The position numbers and the translations under genes were made by a program. A model generated the notes under the pieces. The model was not told the DNA's origin, did not search any database, and was given only the letters and a program-made list of their open reading frames with translations. A DNA stretch of 64,000 bases from an uncultured Polaribacter sp. (GTDB taxonomy: Bacteria > Bacteroidota > Bacteroidia > Flavobacteriales > Flavobacteriaceae): assembly GCF_947496195.1 (NCBI RefSeq), contig NZ_CANMBY010000001.1, positions 806,001 through 870,000 of the forward strand. The letters are read 5' to 3'. Numbering within the stretch: position 1 is the first letter of the stretch; the number at the start of each line of letters is the position of its first letter. Shown in pieces: positions 27,070-36,618 of this stretch.

Positions 27070-28878
27070 TTATTTTTTCTGAGCGTCTTCAGCAGCTTTT
27101 CTTTCTAATTCTGCTTGAAATTCTTCCATTACAGGTTTTACTGTACTATCAGGAATATCAGCAACTTTTATATACATTAAACCATCTACTGCATTGTTAA
27201 ATTTAGGGTCTACATTAAAAGCTACTAATCTTGCATTCTGTTTTACATATTTTTTGATAAGTACAGGAATACGTAAGGCACCAGGTTCTATTTCATCTAT
27301 AACTTTATCAAATTTTTGCATGTCTGCTTTTGTAGAGTCAAAAACAAAATCTTTATCTGCATCTTTTAATTGAACCTTAAATTCTTTTTTAGGTTGTATG
27401 TATTGAGCAATGTAAGGATCGTAATAATGAGATTTCATAAACTCAATCATTAACGATTTAGAAAAATCTGAAAACTGATTACTAATAGAAACACCACCCA
27501 TTAAATATTTATGTTCTGGGTATCTTAAGGTTACATGTACAATTCCTTTCCATAACAAGAAAAGAGGCATAGGTTTTTGTTGATATTCGCCTATAATAAA
27601 AGCACGCCCCATTTCTATAGTGTTTTCCATCATTTGATGAAGCTCTGGTTCTATCCTAAAAAGCGTCTGTACATAAAAACCATTGATACCATATTTTTTA
27701 AAGATCTCTTTACCTAATCCCATTCTATACGCACCTGCTAAGCAGTTAGCATCTCTATCCCACAAAAACATATGATAGTAATATTTATCATATTTATCTA
27801 AGTCAATAGATTTGTTTGTACCTTCTCCAACATCTCTAAAGGTTATTTCTCTAAGTCTACCAATTTCATGCAATAAATTAGGAATCTGTTTTGCATTGGC
27901 AAAAAACACTTCATAATTTTTACTTTCTAAAAGCCTACCATTATTTTCTCTTAGGGCATCAACTTCTTTTATAAAAGACTCAACATTTCTTTGAGCAGTA
28001 ATTTTTTTAGCAGGTTTTTTTATTTTTATGTTTTCTGTAGATAGTAGTTTGCTTTTCTTTTCAAAAGGATTAGCTAACATGTAGGTTTTCTTTCTAATAA
28101 ACTCGTAGAAAGAATTCATGTCTTTATACTCTTGTTGGTCTTTTACATAAATGGGTTTACCAATTCTAACCTTAATAACTTTACCTTCTTGAGAAATTAC
28201 TTCAGAGGGTAATTTAGCTGTTCTAAGTGTATCACTAATTTTTGATAGAATATAAAATAGTCTACTATTTTTTGCATGAAAGTAAATGGGGATTACTGGT
28301 ACTTCTGCTTTTTTAATTAATCTTACAGCTCCTTGTTCCCAAGGTTTGTCTACTTTTAATTTACCATCTTTATAAGTAGATACTTCACCTGCAGGAAAAA
28401 TACCTAATGGCTTACCCTCTTTTAAATGAGATAATGCACTTTTAATACCAGCTACACTAGATTTTGCATCCTTTCTGTTTTCAAAAGGATTTACAGGCAT
28501 TACATAAGGTTTTAAAGGCTCTATTCTATGTAATAAAAAGTTAGCTATAATTTTGTAATCTGCTCTTTTTTCAAGTAATAATTTTAAGAGTAAAATACCA
28601 TCTACACCACCCAAAGGATGATTTGAGATAGTAATAAAAGCACCATCTTTTGGTATTCTTTTTAAATCTTCTTCTGGTACCTGAAACTCTATATTACAAT
28701 CGTCTAAAACACCATTCAAAAAATCTAAATCAGACTTATTTTTATTTCTGTTATAAATTCGATTGAGTGCAGATATACGAAGTACTTTAATAAGTAACCA
28801 CCCAATGAATGTTCCAATAAAACCGAGTTTCTGTAAACCAAGTACTTTTGAAATCTCTTTTGATGTTACTAATGCCAT
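27070..28878 (-). CDS. olsF: Bifunctional ornithine/glycine-lipid acyltransferase, OlsF type
   Basis: This 602-residue fusion has an N-terminal PlsC-like O-acyltransferase domain (about 60-270). It shows the HX4D motif (NHPLGGVD), the FPAGEVS motif and VPVIPIYF. The C-terminal GNAT-like OlsB domain (about 320-520) shows REITFRDVGEG, AGAYRMGLG, EMGRAFI and LMGGVSIS. OlsF, described in Serratia proteamaculans with Bacteroidota homologues, carries out both N- and O-acylation to make ornithine lipid. The product here could be an ornithine or a glycine lipid. A C-terminal tail (about 530-602) is charged. Confidence 0.85.
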   Translation of the reverse strand: MALVTSKEISKVLGLQKLGFIGTFIGWLLIKVLRISALNRIYNRNKNKSDLDFLNGVLDDCNIEFQVPEEDLKRIPKDGAFITISNHPLGGVDGILLLKLLLEKRADYKIIANFLLHRIEPLKPYVMPVNPFENRKDAKSSVAGIKSALSHLKEGKPLGIFPAGEVSTYKDGKLKVDKPWEQGAVRLIKKAEVPVIPIYFHAKNSRLFYILSKISDTLRTAKLPSEVISQEGKVIKVRIGKPIYVKDQQEYKDMNSFYEFIRKKTYMLANPFEKKSKLLSTENIKIKKPAKKITAQRNVESFIKEVDALRENNGRLLESKNYEVFFANAKQIPNLLHEIGRLREITFRDVGEGTNKSIDLDKYDKYYYHMFLWDRDANCLAGAYRMGLGKEIFKKYGINGFYVQTLFRIEPELHQMMENTIEMGRAFIIGEYQQKPMPLFLLWKGIVHVTLRYPEHKYLMGGVSISNQFSDFSKSLMIEFMKSHYYDPYIAQYIQPKKEFKVQLKDADKDFVFDSTKADMQKFDKVIDEIEPGALRIPVLIKKYVKQNARLVAFNVDPKFNNAVDGLMYIKVADIPDSTVKPVMEEFQAELERKAAEDAQKK

Positions 28879-28934
28879 AAATTATCGTAAGTGATAACTG
28901 CAAACTTAGTAAAAAATTTGAAACAAATATTTAG

Positions 28935-30188
28935 TTAGTTAGGTTTTACAACAATTTGTGAAGTCTCTTTATTAATCTGAGTCAATAAGGATTCACCTTT
29001 TTGTTCAATAACAGAGATTGCATCAGCATTAAAATGACGAACAGTATATAAGTCTACCTCTTTTTGAACATCTATTTTAAACTGACCATTTAACTCGTTA
29101 TAAAACTCATCAAACTTGCCAAATTTATTGTCTATGCAAACAGAAAAACTAATTGCAGAGTTTTGAATCAAATTAACTTTTAGTTGATAATCATGCAGTT
29201 TTTGAAATATAAAACTAATATTATTTTCTACCATAAAAGAGAAATCTAAAGCAGAAATAGATACTAAAATCTGATTTTTCTTAACAATAAAACAAGGTAT
29301 ATAAGGTACTAAAGTAGTACCCTTAGAAACTTTTGTGCCAGCTGCTTTTGGGTTTACAAAAGAACGAACTAGTAAAGGAATTTCTTTTCTTTCTAAAGGT
29401 TGTAATGTTTTTGGATGTATTACAGAAGCTCCATAAAAAGCCATTTCAATAGCTTCTTCATATGATATTTGTTGCAGCAAAGTGGTTTTTTCAAACACTC
29501 TAGGATCTGAATTTAAAACACCATCTACATCTTTCCAAATGGTAACACTTGCTGCGTTTAAACAATAGGCAAAAATACCTGCAGTGTAATCTGATCCTTC
29601 TCTTCCTAAAGTGGTTGTGTTTTCTGTATCATTGGCAGCAATAAAACCTTGAGTAATATTTATTTTTGTAGCATCTACTTTTTCTGTGATTAGTTCTTGA
29701 GTTAACTCCCAATCTACTTTCGCATCTCTGTAATTACTATCTGTTTTTATAAAGTTTCTAGCATCAAACCAAATGTTTTCTGTGCCTATTTTTTCTAAAT
29801 AAGCACTTACTATTTTTGTAGATAATAATTCTCCAAAGCAAATTATTTGATCGTATACATAATTATATCTCTTAGAAGTATTTCTAGCCAAAAACCAACC
29901 TAATTCACCAAACAAAACATCTACTTTTTCATAAATAGCATCAGTTTTATCAAATAAAGAACTCATTATTTTTTTGTGGTAATCTTCTATATAATTTAGT
30001 TTTTCTGGTAAATTATCTTTTTTGTTATAGTAAGCATCTACAACTTCTTCAAAAGCATTAGTCATTTTACCCATAGCTGAAACTACAACAAGAGTATCTT
30101 TAGCCCCTTCATTTTTAATAATAGAAGCTACATTTTTTACACTATCTGCATCTTTTACAGAGGCTCCTCCAAATTTAAAAATCTTCAT
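28935..30188 (-). CDS. lysC: Aspartate kinase, monofunctional
   Basis: This enzyme phosphorylates aspartate at the entry to lysine, diaminopimelate, threonine and methionine synthesis. The amino-acid kinase domain shows MKIFKFGGASVKDADSV, FGELLSTKI, TTLGREGSDYTA and IWKDVDGV. A C-terminal ACT region follows (about 300-417). The length of 417 residues is right for the monofunctional type without a homoserine dehydrogenase domain. A second aspartokinase, fused to homoserine dehydrogenase, is thrA at 62094. The GNAT gene lies 2 bp upstream. Confidence 0.93.
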   Translation of the reverse strand: MKIFKFGGASVKDADSVKNVASIIKNEGAKDTLVVVSAMGKMTNAFEEVVDAYYNKKDNLPEKLNYIEDYHKKIMSSLFDKTDAIYEKVDVLFGELGWFLARNTSKRYNYVYDQIICFGELLSTKIVSAYLEKIGTENIWFDARNFIKTDSNYRDAKVDWELTQELITEKVDATKINITQGFIAANDTENTTTLGREGSDYTAGIFAYCLNAASVTIWKDVDGVLNSDPRVFEKTTLLQQISYEEAIEMAFYGASVIHPKTLQPLERKEIPLLVRSFVNPKAAGTKVSKGTTLVPYIPCFIVKKNQILVSISALDFSFMVENNISFIFQKLHDYQLKVNLIQNSAISFSVCIDNKFGKFDEFYNELNGQFKIDVQKEVDLYTVRHFNADAISVIEQKGESLLTQINKETSQIVVKPN

Positions 30189-30190
30189 TT

Positions 30191-30670
30191 CTAATTGTTT
30201 TCTATAAATTTTGCTAAATTTTCTTTATTCATTTGTACAACAGACCAGTCATTTAAATAAGTGGCTCCTGTACTTTTATAAAAGTTAATTGCATTTGTAT
30301 TCCAATCGATTACCTCCCAAGCAACTCTATTAAAATTATGGTCATAAGCATATTTTAATACAGCTGTGTACAAAGCTTTACCTGCACCAATTTTTTGTCT
30401 GCTTTGGGTTACAATTAAATCTTCTAAATGAATGGTTTTGCCTTTCCAAGTAGAATATCTTTCATAAAATAAAGCAATCCCAATTATTGTATTATTCTCT
30501 TCAGCAATAAATAATTTAAATTTTGGATTTTCACAAAAACCATCATTTAATAAATCATCTACAGTAATTTCTACAGCATCTGGTTCTTTCTCAAAAATAG
30601 CTAGTTCTGTAATTAGATTTAATACAGATTGCACATCTTCTTTTTTAGCTTCTCTTATTATAAAACTCAT
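30191..30670 (-). CDS. GNAT N-acetyltransferase, SSAT-like
   Basis: This is a 159-residue GNAT enzyme. I chose the ATG at 30670 (MSFIIREAKKEDVQ). It resembles spermidine/spermine or thialysine N-acetyltransferases: FYERYSTWKGKTIHLEDLIV, then the acetyl-CoA loop (RQKIGAGKALYTA) and the C-terminal WNTNAINFYKSTGA. It sits immediately upstream of lysC with a 2-bp gap, so a role near lysine or polyamine metabolism is possible but unproven. Confidence 0.85.
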   Translation of the reverse strand: MSFIIREAKKEDVQSVLNLITELAIFEKEPDAVEITVDDLLNDGFCENPKFKLFIAEENNTIIGIALFYERYSTWKGKTIHLEDLIVTQSRQKIGAGKALYTAVLKYAYDHNFNRVAWEVIDWNTNAINFYKSTGATYLNDWSVVQMNKENLAKFIENN

Positions 30671-30853
30671 TGTTAGGTATTTCTTTGGCAAAGATATGTG
30701 ATTAGATTTTGCTTGAAAAAAAATGAATTTTTTGAACATTTATTTTTGATTTGTTAAAAATATGCATTAAAAATTGAAGAATCATTTTAACGAAAACTTT
30801 GTCGTAAACTATAAAAATTTGCATCTTTGTGAATATCTACTATTTCAAAGAAA

Positions 30854-31864
30854 ATGACTTTCAAAAAACAAACCTTAGGAGAATTTATTATTGAAAACCA
30901 ATCTTCATTTAAATATTCTTCAGGAGAACTTTCACGATTAATAAATTCGATAAGATTAGCAGCTAAAGTAGTTAACCATGAGGTAAATAAAGCTGGTTTA
31001 GTCGATATTATTGGTGCTGCTGGTGATACAAATGTTCAAGGCGAAGATCAACAAAAATTAGATGTTTATGCCAATGAAAAATTTATACAAACACTTACAA
31101 AAAGAAATATTGTTTGTGGTATTGCTAGTGAAGAAGAAGATAGTTTTATCTCTATAAACAGTCAAGACGAAAATCATCAAAATAAATATGTAGTTTTAAT
31201 AGATCCATTAGATGGTTCTTCTAATATAGATGTTAATGTTTCTGTTGGTACTATTTTTTCTATTTACAGAAGAGTAACTCCTGTTGGTACACCTGTTCAA
31301 TTAAAAGATTTTTTACAAAAAGGGAGTGAACAAGTTGCTGCTGGTTATGTAGTTTATGGTACTTCTACAATGTTAGTATACACTACAGGGCATGGAGTTA
31401 ATGGTTTTACATTAAATCCTGCAATTGGTTCTTTTTATTTATCACATCCAAATATGACTTTTCCAGTAGATGGAGGAATTTATTCTGTAAATGAGGGTAA
31501 TTATCAAGACTTTCCACTAGGAGTTAAAAAGTATATCAAATATTGCCAAGAAGAAGAAGGTGATAGACCTTATACTAGTAGATATATTGGTTCTTTAGTT
31601 TCAGATTTTCATAGAAATATGATTAAAGGAGGTATATATATGTACCCAAAAGGATCTAGAAATCCTAATGGAAAATTAAGACTTTTATATGAATGTAATC
31701 CTATGGCTTTTTTAGCAGAACAAGCAAATGGTAAATCTTCTGATGGTTATACAAGAACTTTAGATGTAGTGCCTACTGAACTTCATCAAAGAGTACCATT
31801 TATTTGTGGAAGTAAAAAAATGGTCGAAAAACTAGAAGAATTTATGCAAGAATTTGGTGAATAA
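30854..31864 (+). CDS. fbp: Class I fructose-1,6-bisphosphatase
   Basis: This gluconeogenic enzyme removes the 1-phosphate of fructose-1,6-bisphosphate. The metal and phosphate-binding motif [14 protein letters not shown] is intact, with the upstream ASEEEDS acidic loop and the sugar-phosphate-binding [12 protein letters not shown] and GIYMYP segments. It has 336 residues, normal length. Confidence 0.96.
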   Translation: MTFKKQTLGEFIIENQSSFKYSSGELSRLINSIRLAAKVVNHEVNKAGLVDIIGAAGDTNVQGEDQQKLDVYANEKFIQTLTKRNIVCGIASEEEDSFISINSQDENHQNKYVVLIDPLDGSSNIDVNVSVGTIFSIYRRVTPVGTPVQLKDFLQKGSEQVAAGYVVYGTSTMLVYTTGHGVNGFTLNPAIGSFYLSHPNMTFPVDGGIYSVNEGNYQDFPLGVKKYIKYCQEEEGDRPYTSRYIGSLVSDFHRNMIKGGIYMYPKGSRNPNGKLRLLYECNPMAFLAEQANGKSSDGYTRTLDVVPTELHQRVPFICGSKKMVEKLEEFMQEFGE

Positions 31865-31904
31865 ATCATTTCTATGCAGCTATAAGTTAACAAAACGCTA
31901 ATAT

Positions 31905-31936
31905 CTTGTTATCTGATTAATTAATGTTTAAATTTG
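31905..31936 (+). promoter_or_regulatory. Candidate sodA promoter
   Basis: TAAATTTG at 31929-31936 matches the -7 consensus exactly. CTTG at 31905-31908 is a one-mismatch -33 element with a 20-nt spacer. The predicted leader is about 35 nt. Confidence 0.45.
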
Positions 31937-31975
31937 TTGAACAAAAATTAATATAAACTTTTTAAAAATAAAATT

Positions 31976-32584
31976 ATGGCTTTTGAATTACCAGAATTAG
32001 GATACGCACATGATGCACTAGAACCACATATTGATGCAAGAACTATGGAGATACACCATGGAAAACATCATAATGGATATACAATAAAATTAAACGCTGC
32101 AATTGAAGGCACAGAATTAGAAGGTAAATCTATAGAAGATATTTTAACAAATTTAGATATGAGTAATGGAGCTGTTAGAAATAATGGTGGAGGTTTTTAC
32201 AATCACTCATTATTCTGGACAGTAATGAATCCAAATGATAGAGGGTATTTATCTGGAGAATTAAAAGATGCTATTGAAGCAGAATTTGGTTCTAAAGAAG
32301 CCTTTATAGATGCTTTTTCTAAAGCAGCAGCAACTCAATTTGGTTCTGGATGGGCATGGTTATGTGTGCATAAAGGAGGTAAAGTAGAGGTTTGTTCTAC
32401 ACCAAATCAAGACAATCCATTAATGCCAGGTGTTTCTTGTGGAGGAACTCCTATTTTAGGATTAGATGTTTGGGAACATGCTTACTATTTAAATTACCAA
32501 AACAGAAGACCAGATTATATAGATGCTTTCTTTAAAGTAATTAACTGGAACGAAGTAGAACGCAGATATGCTGAAGCTAAGTAA
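31976..32584 (+). CDS. sodA: Superoxide dismutase, Mn-type signature
   Basis: This is a 202-residue cytoplasmic Fe/Mn superoxide dismutase. Metal ligands lie in [17 protein letters not shown] and DVWEHAYYL. The [13 protein letters not shown] pattern and NQDNPLM (the Mn-type glutamine) favour manganese or a cambialistic enzyme over the Fe type. It is followed by its own terminator. Confidence 0.95.
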   Translation: MAFELPELGYAHDALEPHIDARTMEIHHGKHHNGYTIKLNAAIEGTELEGKSIEDILTNLDMSNGAVRNNGGGFYNHSLFWTVMNPNDRGYLSGELKDAIEAEFGSKEAFIDAFSKAAATQFGSGWAWLCVHKGGKVEVCSTPNQDNPLMPGVSCGGTPILGLDVWEHAYYLNYQNRRPDYIDAFFKVINWNEVERRYAEAK

Positions 32585-32602
32585 TCAGATACAATACATT
32601 AC

Positions 32603-32639
32603 AAAAAGCGATAGAGTTTATTTTCTATCGCTTTTTTTA
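32603..32639 (+). terminator. Terminator of sodA
   Basis: The stem AGCGATAGA pairs with TCTATCGCT and is followed by a seven-base T run, 20 bp after the stop. Confidence 0.85.
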
Positions 32640-32704
32640 TGTCCTTATCTTAAAAAACATGTTTTCATATTATTCCCTACATTTGTTTAAAATCAATAGG
32701 TATT

Positions 32705-33274
32705 ATGGATTATTTTGCACATGAAACTGCTGTAATAGATGATGATTGTCAAATTGAAAAAGGCACAAAAATTTGGCATTTTAGTCATATTATGTCTAAT
32801 TGTAAAATTGGCAAGAATTGCAATTTGGGTCAGAATGTAGTGGTTTCTCCTGATGTTATTTTAGGCAATAATGTTAAAGTACAGAACAATGTGTCTATTT
32901 ATACAGGTGTAATTTGTGAAGATGATGTCTTTCTAGGTCCTTCAATGGTATTTACTAATGTGATAAACCCAAGAAGTGCTATAAATAGAAGAGGGCAGTA
33001 CCAAAAAACCTTAGTTAAAAAAGGAGCTAGTATTGGCGCAAATGCAACTATTGTTTGTGGTAATGATATAGGTGAATATGCTTTTATTGGAGCAGGAGCA
33101 GTAGTCACTAAAGAAATACCTGCGTATGCTTTGGTAGTGGGTAATCCTTCTAAACAAATTGGTTGGGTTTCAGAATATGGTCATAGATTAACATTTGATG
33201 AACAAGGATTTGCAATTTGTAAGGAAAGTGGAGAAAAATATCAATTGAAAAACAATCAAGTAGAAAAAATATAA
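32705..33274 (+). CDS. WbpD/WlbB-like hexapeptide N-acetyltransferase
   Basis: This is a 189-residue left-handed beta-helix acyltransferase. Hexapeptide repeats run from about 10 to 130 ([21 protein letters not shown]). It closely resembles WbpD/WlbB, which acetylates UDP-2-acetamido-3-amino-glucuronate on the way to di-N-acetylated O-antigen sugars: [19 protein letters not shown] and [18 protein letters not shown]. The rest of that pathway (WbpA/B/E/I) is not in the window, so it is an orphan. A TACATTTG -7 box lies at 32678-32685. Confidence 0.88.
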   Translation: MDYFAHETAVIDDDCQIEKGTKIWHFSHIMSNCKIGKNCNLGQNVVVSPDVILGNNVKVQNNVSIYTGVICEDDVFLGPSMVFTNVINPRSAINRRGQYQKTLVKKGASIGANATIVCGNDIGEYAFIGAGAVVTKEIPAYALVVGNPSKQIGWVSEYGHRLTFDEQGFAICKESGEKYQLKNNQVEKI

Positions 33275-33279
33275 ACTAA

Positions 33280-33312
33280 AAAAAATCCAAAGAACATTCT
33301 TTGGATTTTTTT
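33280..33312. terminator. Bidirectional terminator
   Basis: The stem AAATCCAAAGAA pairs with TTCTTTGGATTT around CAT. It lies between the convergent 32705-33274 gene and the aldo/keto reductase gene. Confidence 0.9.
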
Positions 33313-33340
33313 AATTAATTCTAGCTGTAAATAATAGATT

Positions 33341-34381
33341 TTATGGTGCAGGATTTGGAATTTCTGCATGTACAGCGTTAATTTCTTTTATAATTTCATC
33401 AGATAAATCAACATGTATAGAATTGATATTTTCTTTTAACTGATCCATTCTTGTAGCTCCAATAATATTACTTGTTACAAAAGGTAATTGATTAACAAAT
33501 GCTAAAGACAATTCAGATAATGTTAAATCATGCTTTTTTGCAATTTCTAAATATTTTCTAACTGCATTCTCAGAATTTTCGTTTTTGTAACGAGCAATAA
33601 ATCTAGGAAATAACGTTCCTCTAGCACCATCAGGTAAGTTACCATCTAAATATTTACCAGATAAAACACCTTGTGCTAATGGAGAGTAAGCCAATAAACC
33701 AATATTTTCACGCATAGAAACTTCGCTCATACCTACTTCATATCCTCTATGAATTAAAGAATATGAATTTTGAACAGTTACTGGTCTTGGTAAATTATAT
33801 TCGTTTGAGGCTTGTAGATATTTCATAGTACCCCAAGGAGTTTCGTTAGACAAACCAACTTGTCTAATTTTACCCGCTTTTACAAGTTCTTGTAACCCTT
33901 CTAAAATTCCTAAATAATCTTCTGCTTCTTGTTCTGCAGTTTTATACGGATAATCTCTTACTCCAAATACATTAACACCTCTATTTGGCCAATGCAATTG
34001 GTATAAATCTATATAATCTGTTTGTAATCTTTGTAGACTTTTATCAATCGCATCAAAAATATTTTCTTTATTGATTCCACCTTTTCTAATATGGGCAGTA
34101 TAATCTCCACCACCTGCTATTTTAGAGGCTAAAACAACCTTATCTCTATTGCCAGTTTTTTTAAACCAAGTACCAATAATACGTTCTGTATCTCCATAAG
34201 TTTCTGCATTTGCAGGCACAGGATATAACTCTGCTACATCAAAAAAGTTCACACCTTGCTCTAAAGCAAAGTCCATTTGTTCATGACCTTCAGCTTCTGT
34301 GTTTTGGTTTCCCCAAGTCATGGTTCCTAAACAAATTTTAGAAACTTTAATATCTGTATTTGGTAGTGTTGTGTATTTCAT
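33341..34381 (-). CDS. Aldo/keto reductase, Tas-like
   Basis: This is a 346-residue TIM-barrel NADPH-dependent oxidoreductase. The catalytic tetrad is visible in FFDVAELYP (Asp and Tyr), VLASKIAG (Lys) and LYQLHWP (His). NADP-binding residues lie near IIGATRMDQLKEN. It resembles E. coli Tas, whose substrate is uncertain. It has its own promoter region, since a terminator separates it from pgk. Confidence 0.92.
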   Translation of the reverse strand: MKYTTLPNTDIKVSKICLGTMTWGNQNTEAEGHEQMDFALEQGVNFFDVAELYPVPANAETYGDTERIIGTWFKKTGNRDKVVLASKIAGGGDYTAHIRKGGINKENIFDAIDKSLQRLQTDYIDLYQLHWPNRGVNVFGVRDYPYKTAEQEAEDYLGILEGLQELVKAGKIRQVGLSNETPWGTMKYLQASNEYNLPRPVTVQNSYSLIHRGYEVGMSEVSMRENIGLLAYSPLAQGVLSGKYLDGNLPDGARGTLFPRFIARYKNENSENAVRKYLEIAKKHDLTLSELSLAFVNQLPFVTSNIIGATRMDQLKENINSIHVDLSDEIIKEINAVHAEIPNPAP

Positions 34382-34443
34382 TAAATCTTGTAATTTTAAT
34401 AGTTTACAAAAATAGGGCTTATTTAGCAGGATATTAAATCAAC

Positions 34444-34476
34444 AAAAAAAGTTCTCAAAATTTGAGAACTTTTTTA
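34444..34476 (-). terminator. Terminator of pgk
   Basis: The perfect stem AAAAAAGTTCTCAAA pairs with TTTGAGAACTTTTTT around a very short loop. It lies about 20 bp past the pgk stop and before the aldo/keto reductase start. Confidence 0.85.
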
Positions 34477-34495
34477 ACATATATTTTAAGAAATC

Positions 34496-35683
34496 TTACT
34501 TTAAAATGGCTTCAATACCAGGTAAAGATTTTCCTTCTAACATTTCTAGCATAGCCCCACCACCTGTAGACACATAGCTAACTTTATCTGCAAAGCCAAA
34601 CTGTTTTACTGCAGCAACAGAATCACCACCACCAACTAAAGAAAATGCACCATTTTTAGTGGCTTTATCAATTGAATGCCCTAAAGCAATTGTACCTCCA
34701 GCAAAAGATTCCATTTCAAAAACCCCTAAAGGACCATTCCATAAAATAGTTTTGGATTGATTAACAATACCATCAAAAATTTCTTGTGATTTTGGTCCAG
34801 CATCTACACCTTCCCAACCATCAGGTATTGCATTAATGTCACAAATTTGAGTATTGGCATCATTGCTAAAATTATCTGCAGCAATAACATCAACAGGTAT
34901 ATGAACTTGCACACCTTTAGCTTCTGCTTGTTTTAAGATTTCTAAAGCTAATTCTTGTTTGTCATCTTCACAAATAGAGTTTCCAATTTTACCTCCTTGC
35001 GCTTTTATAAAGGTAAAACTCATTCCTCCACCAATAATTAAATGATCTACTTTATCTAAAATGTTTTCGATCACCGTTATTTTTGAAGATACTTTTGCAC
35101 CTCCTAAAATTGCTAATACTGGTTTTTCAGAGTTGTTTAATACCTTATCTATACTTTCAATTTCTCTGGCTAATAAACTTCCAAAACATTTATTCTCTTC
35201 GAAAAATTGAGCAATAATTGTAGTTGATGCGTGTGCTCTATGTGCAGTACCAAAAGCATCGTTTACATAAATATCACCTAATTTAGAAAGTTTTTCTGCA
35301 AAAGTTACGTCACCTTTAGTTTCCTCTTCATAAAAACGAAGATTTTCTAAAAGTAAAATTTCACCAGACTCTAAATTAGCAGCAGCTTGTTCTACTTTTT
35401 CACCTACGCAATCATCAACAAATTTTACGTTACAACCAATAATTTCAGTAACTTCATCTACAATATGACGTAAAGAAAACTCATCTTGTTTCCCTTTTGG
35501 GCGACCTAAATGAGACATTAAAATACAACTACCACCATCTTCTAAAATCTTAATAATCGTTGGTTTTGCAGCTTGAATTCTAGTAGCATCTGTTACTTCA
35601 AATTTGTCATTTAAAGGCACATTAAAATCTACTCTTATAATTGCTTTTTTGTCTTTAAAGTTAAAATCGTTTAAGGTTTTCAT
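34496..35683 (-). CDS. pgk: Phosphoglycerate kinase
   Basis: This glycolytic enzyme converts 1,3-bisphosphoglycerate and ADP to 3-phosphoglycerate and ATP. The N-terminal substrate domain shows [18 protein letters not shown] and [14 protein letters not shown]. The C-terminal nucleotide domain shows [10 protein letters not shown] and [12 protein letters not shown]. It has 395 residues, the normal bacterial length. Confidence 0.97.
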   Translation of the reverse strand: MKTLNDFNFKDKKAIIRVDFNVPLNDKFEVTDATRIQAAKPTIIKILEDGGSCILMSHLGRPKGKQDEFSLRHIVDEVTEIIGCNVKFVDDCVGEKVEQAAANLESGEILLLENLRFYEEETKGDVTFAEKLSKLGDIYVNDAFGTAHRAHASTTIIAQFFEENKCFGSLLAREIESIDKVLNNSEKPVLAILGGAKVSSKITVIENILDKVDHLIIGGGMSFTFIKAQGGKIGNSICEDDKQELALEILKQAEAKGVQVHIPVDVIAADNFSNDANTQICDINAIPDGWEGVDAGPKSQEIFDGIVNQSKTILWNGPLGVFEMESFAGGTIALGHSIDKATKNGAFSLVGGGDSVAAVKQFGFADKVSYVSTGGGAMLEMLEGKSLPGIEAILK

Positions 35684-35772
35684 TGTTGAATCATTTTTAA
35701 CAAAAATACTTTTTTATTTATGGTTGATAAAATGCAAACTATAAAAGTTAAGTTAACGTTTTCGCTTATTAA

Positions 35773-36543
35773 TTAGTTTAAATTAGTCTGTCTATTTTTT
35801 AATAATTTAATAGCAACTAAAATCAGTAAAAACCCAGCAGCTATAAATGCTGTAAAACCAACTGTATTTTGCTTTGTTTGGTTAGCAATACCTATAGCAA
35901 TTAAAGCCCAAGAACCAACTAAGGCAAAACCATTCATATTTCTTTTAAAAATGATTATTGCATTTATTATTACAGCAATAAGTATCATAATAATTGTCCA
36001 GATTTCATCAGAAATTCCAAAACCATTCCAATTTATTTTTACTAAGTAAGAAGATACATTTGCAACACTTGCCACAGTTACCCAACCACTATATATGGTA
36101 AAAGGTAAATACAAAAATAGTTGTTTAGATCTGCTAACTTTATCTATGTTAATACCTAAGTTTAAGACTATTTTAAGTAGAGAAATTAATAAAAGAAAAA
36201 TAAAAAAACAAGATAAACCTGTGTAACCATAAATCCAACTAAAAACCCAGCTACAATTTGCAATACAAGAAATTATAAACCAAAATCCAATTTTTTCTAC
36301 AAAGCTATCATCAGCATCTTTTTTAAATAAACTTCTTCCTTGATAAACAGCAAAACCCAATAAAAATAAATAGATAAGTCCCCAAATAGAAAATGCATAA
36401 CCAGCAGGAGTAAATAAAGATTTTATGTTATCTGAAATACCACCAATAGTTTTACCATCCATAATGCCAGTATTTGATAAATAATTTATAAAAACAGTTG
36501 AACCAAATGCGAGACCGTTTAAAATTTGTAGTGTTTTTTTCAT
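35773..36543 (-). CDS. TspO/MBR-like multi-helix membrane protein
   Basis: This is a 256-residue protein from the ATG at 36543 (MKKTLQILNG); an ATG 8 codons upstream is also possible. About seven or eight hydrophobic segments are visible, with conserved aromatic and proline residues (FTPAGYAFSIWGLIYLF, WVFSWIYGYTG). It is usually annotated as a tryptophan-rich sensory (TspO-like) protein, but is longer than classical five-helix TspO. Its ligand is unknown. Confidence 0.75.
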   Translation of the reverse strand: MKKTLQILNGLAFGSTVFINYLSNTGIMDGKTIGGISDNIKSLFTPAGYAFSIWGLIYLFLLGFAVYQGRSLFKKDADDSFVEKIGFWFIISCIANCSWVFSWIYGYTGLSCFFIFLLLISLLKIVLNLGINIDKVSRSKQLFLYLPFTIYSGWVTVASVANVSSYLVKINWNGFGISDEIWTIIMILIAVIINAIIIFKRNMNGFALVGSWALIAIGIANQTKQNTVGFTAFIAAGFLLILVAIKLLKNRQTNLN

Positions 36544-36606
36544 TTTTTCTGACTTTTTTAATTGCATTAAATTTACGAATATTAAACTTAAATTTTAGGA
36601 AAGCTC

Positions 36607-36614
36607 TATATTTG
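36607..36614 (+). promoter_or_regulatory. -7 box of holB, implying a leaderless mRNA
   Basis: TATATTTG matches the -7 consensus and ends 4 nt before the holB ATG at 36619, which puts the transcription start on or beside the start codon. Confidence 0.5.
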
Positions 36615-36618
36615 CTTT

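Noticed and set aside
28935-30188. Duplicate aspartokinase as a recent duplication of thrA
   Set aside because: The two differ strongly in sequence and domain make-up (monofunctional versus fused), the usual two-isozyme arrangement, so nothing indicates recent duplication.
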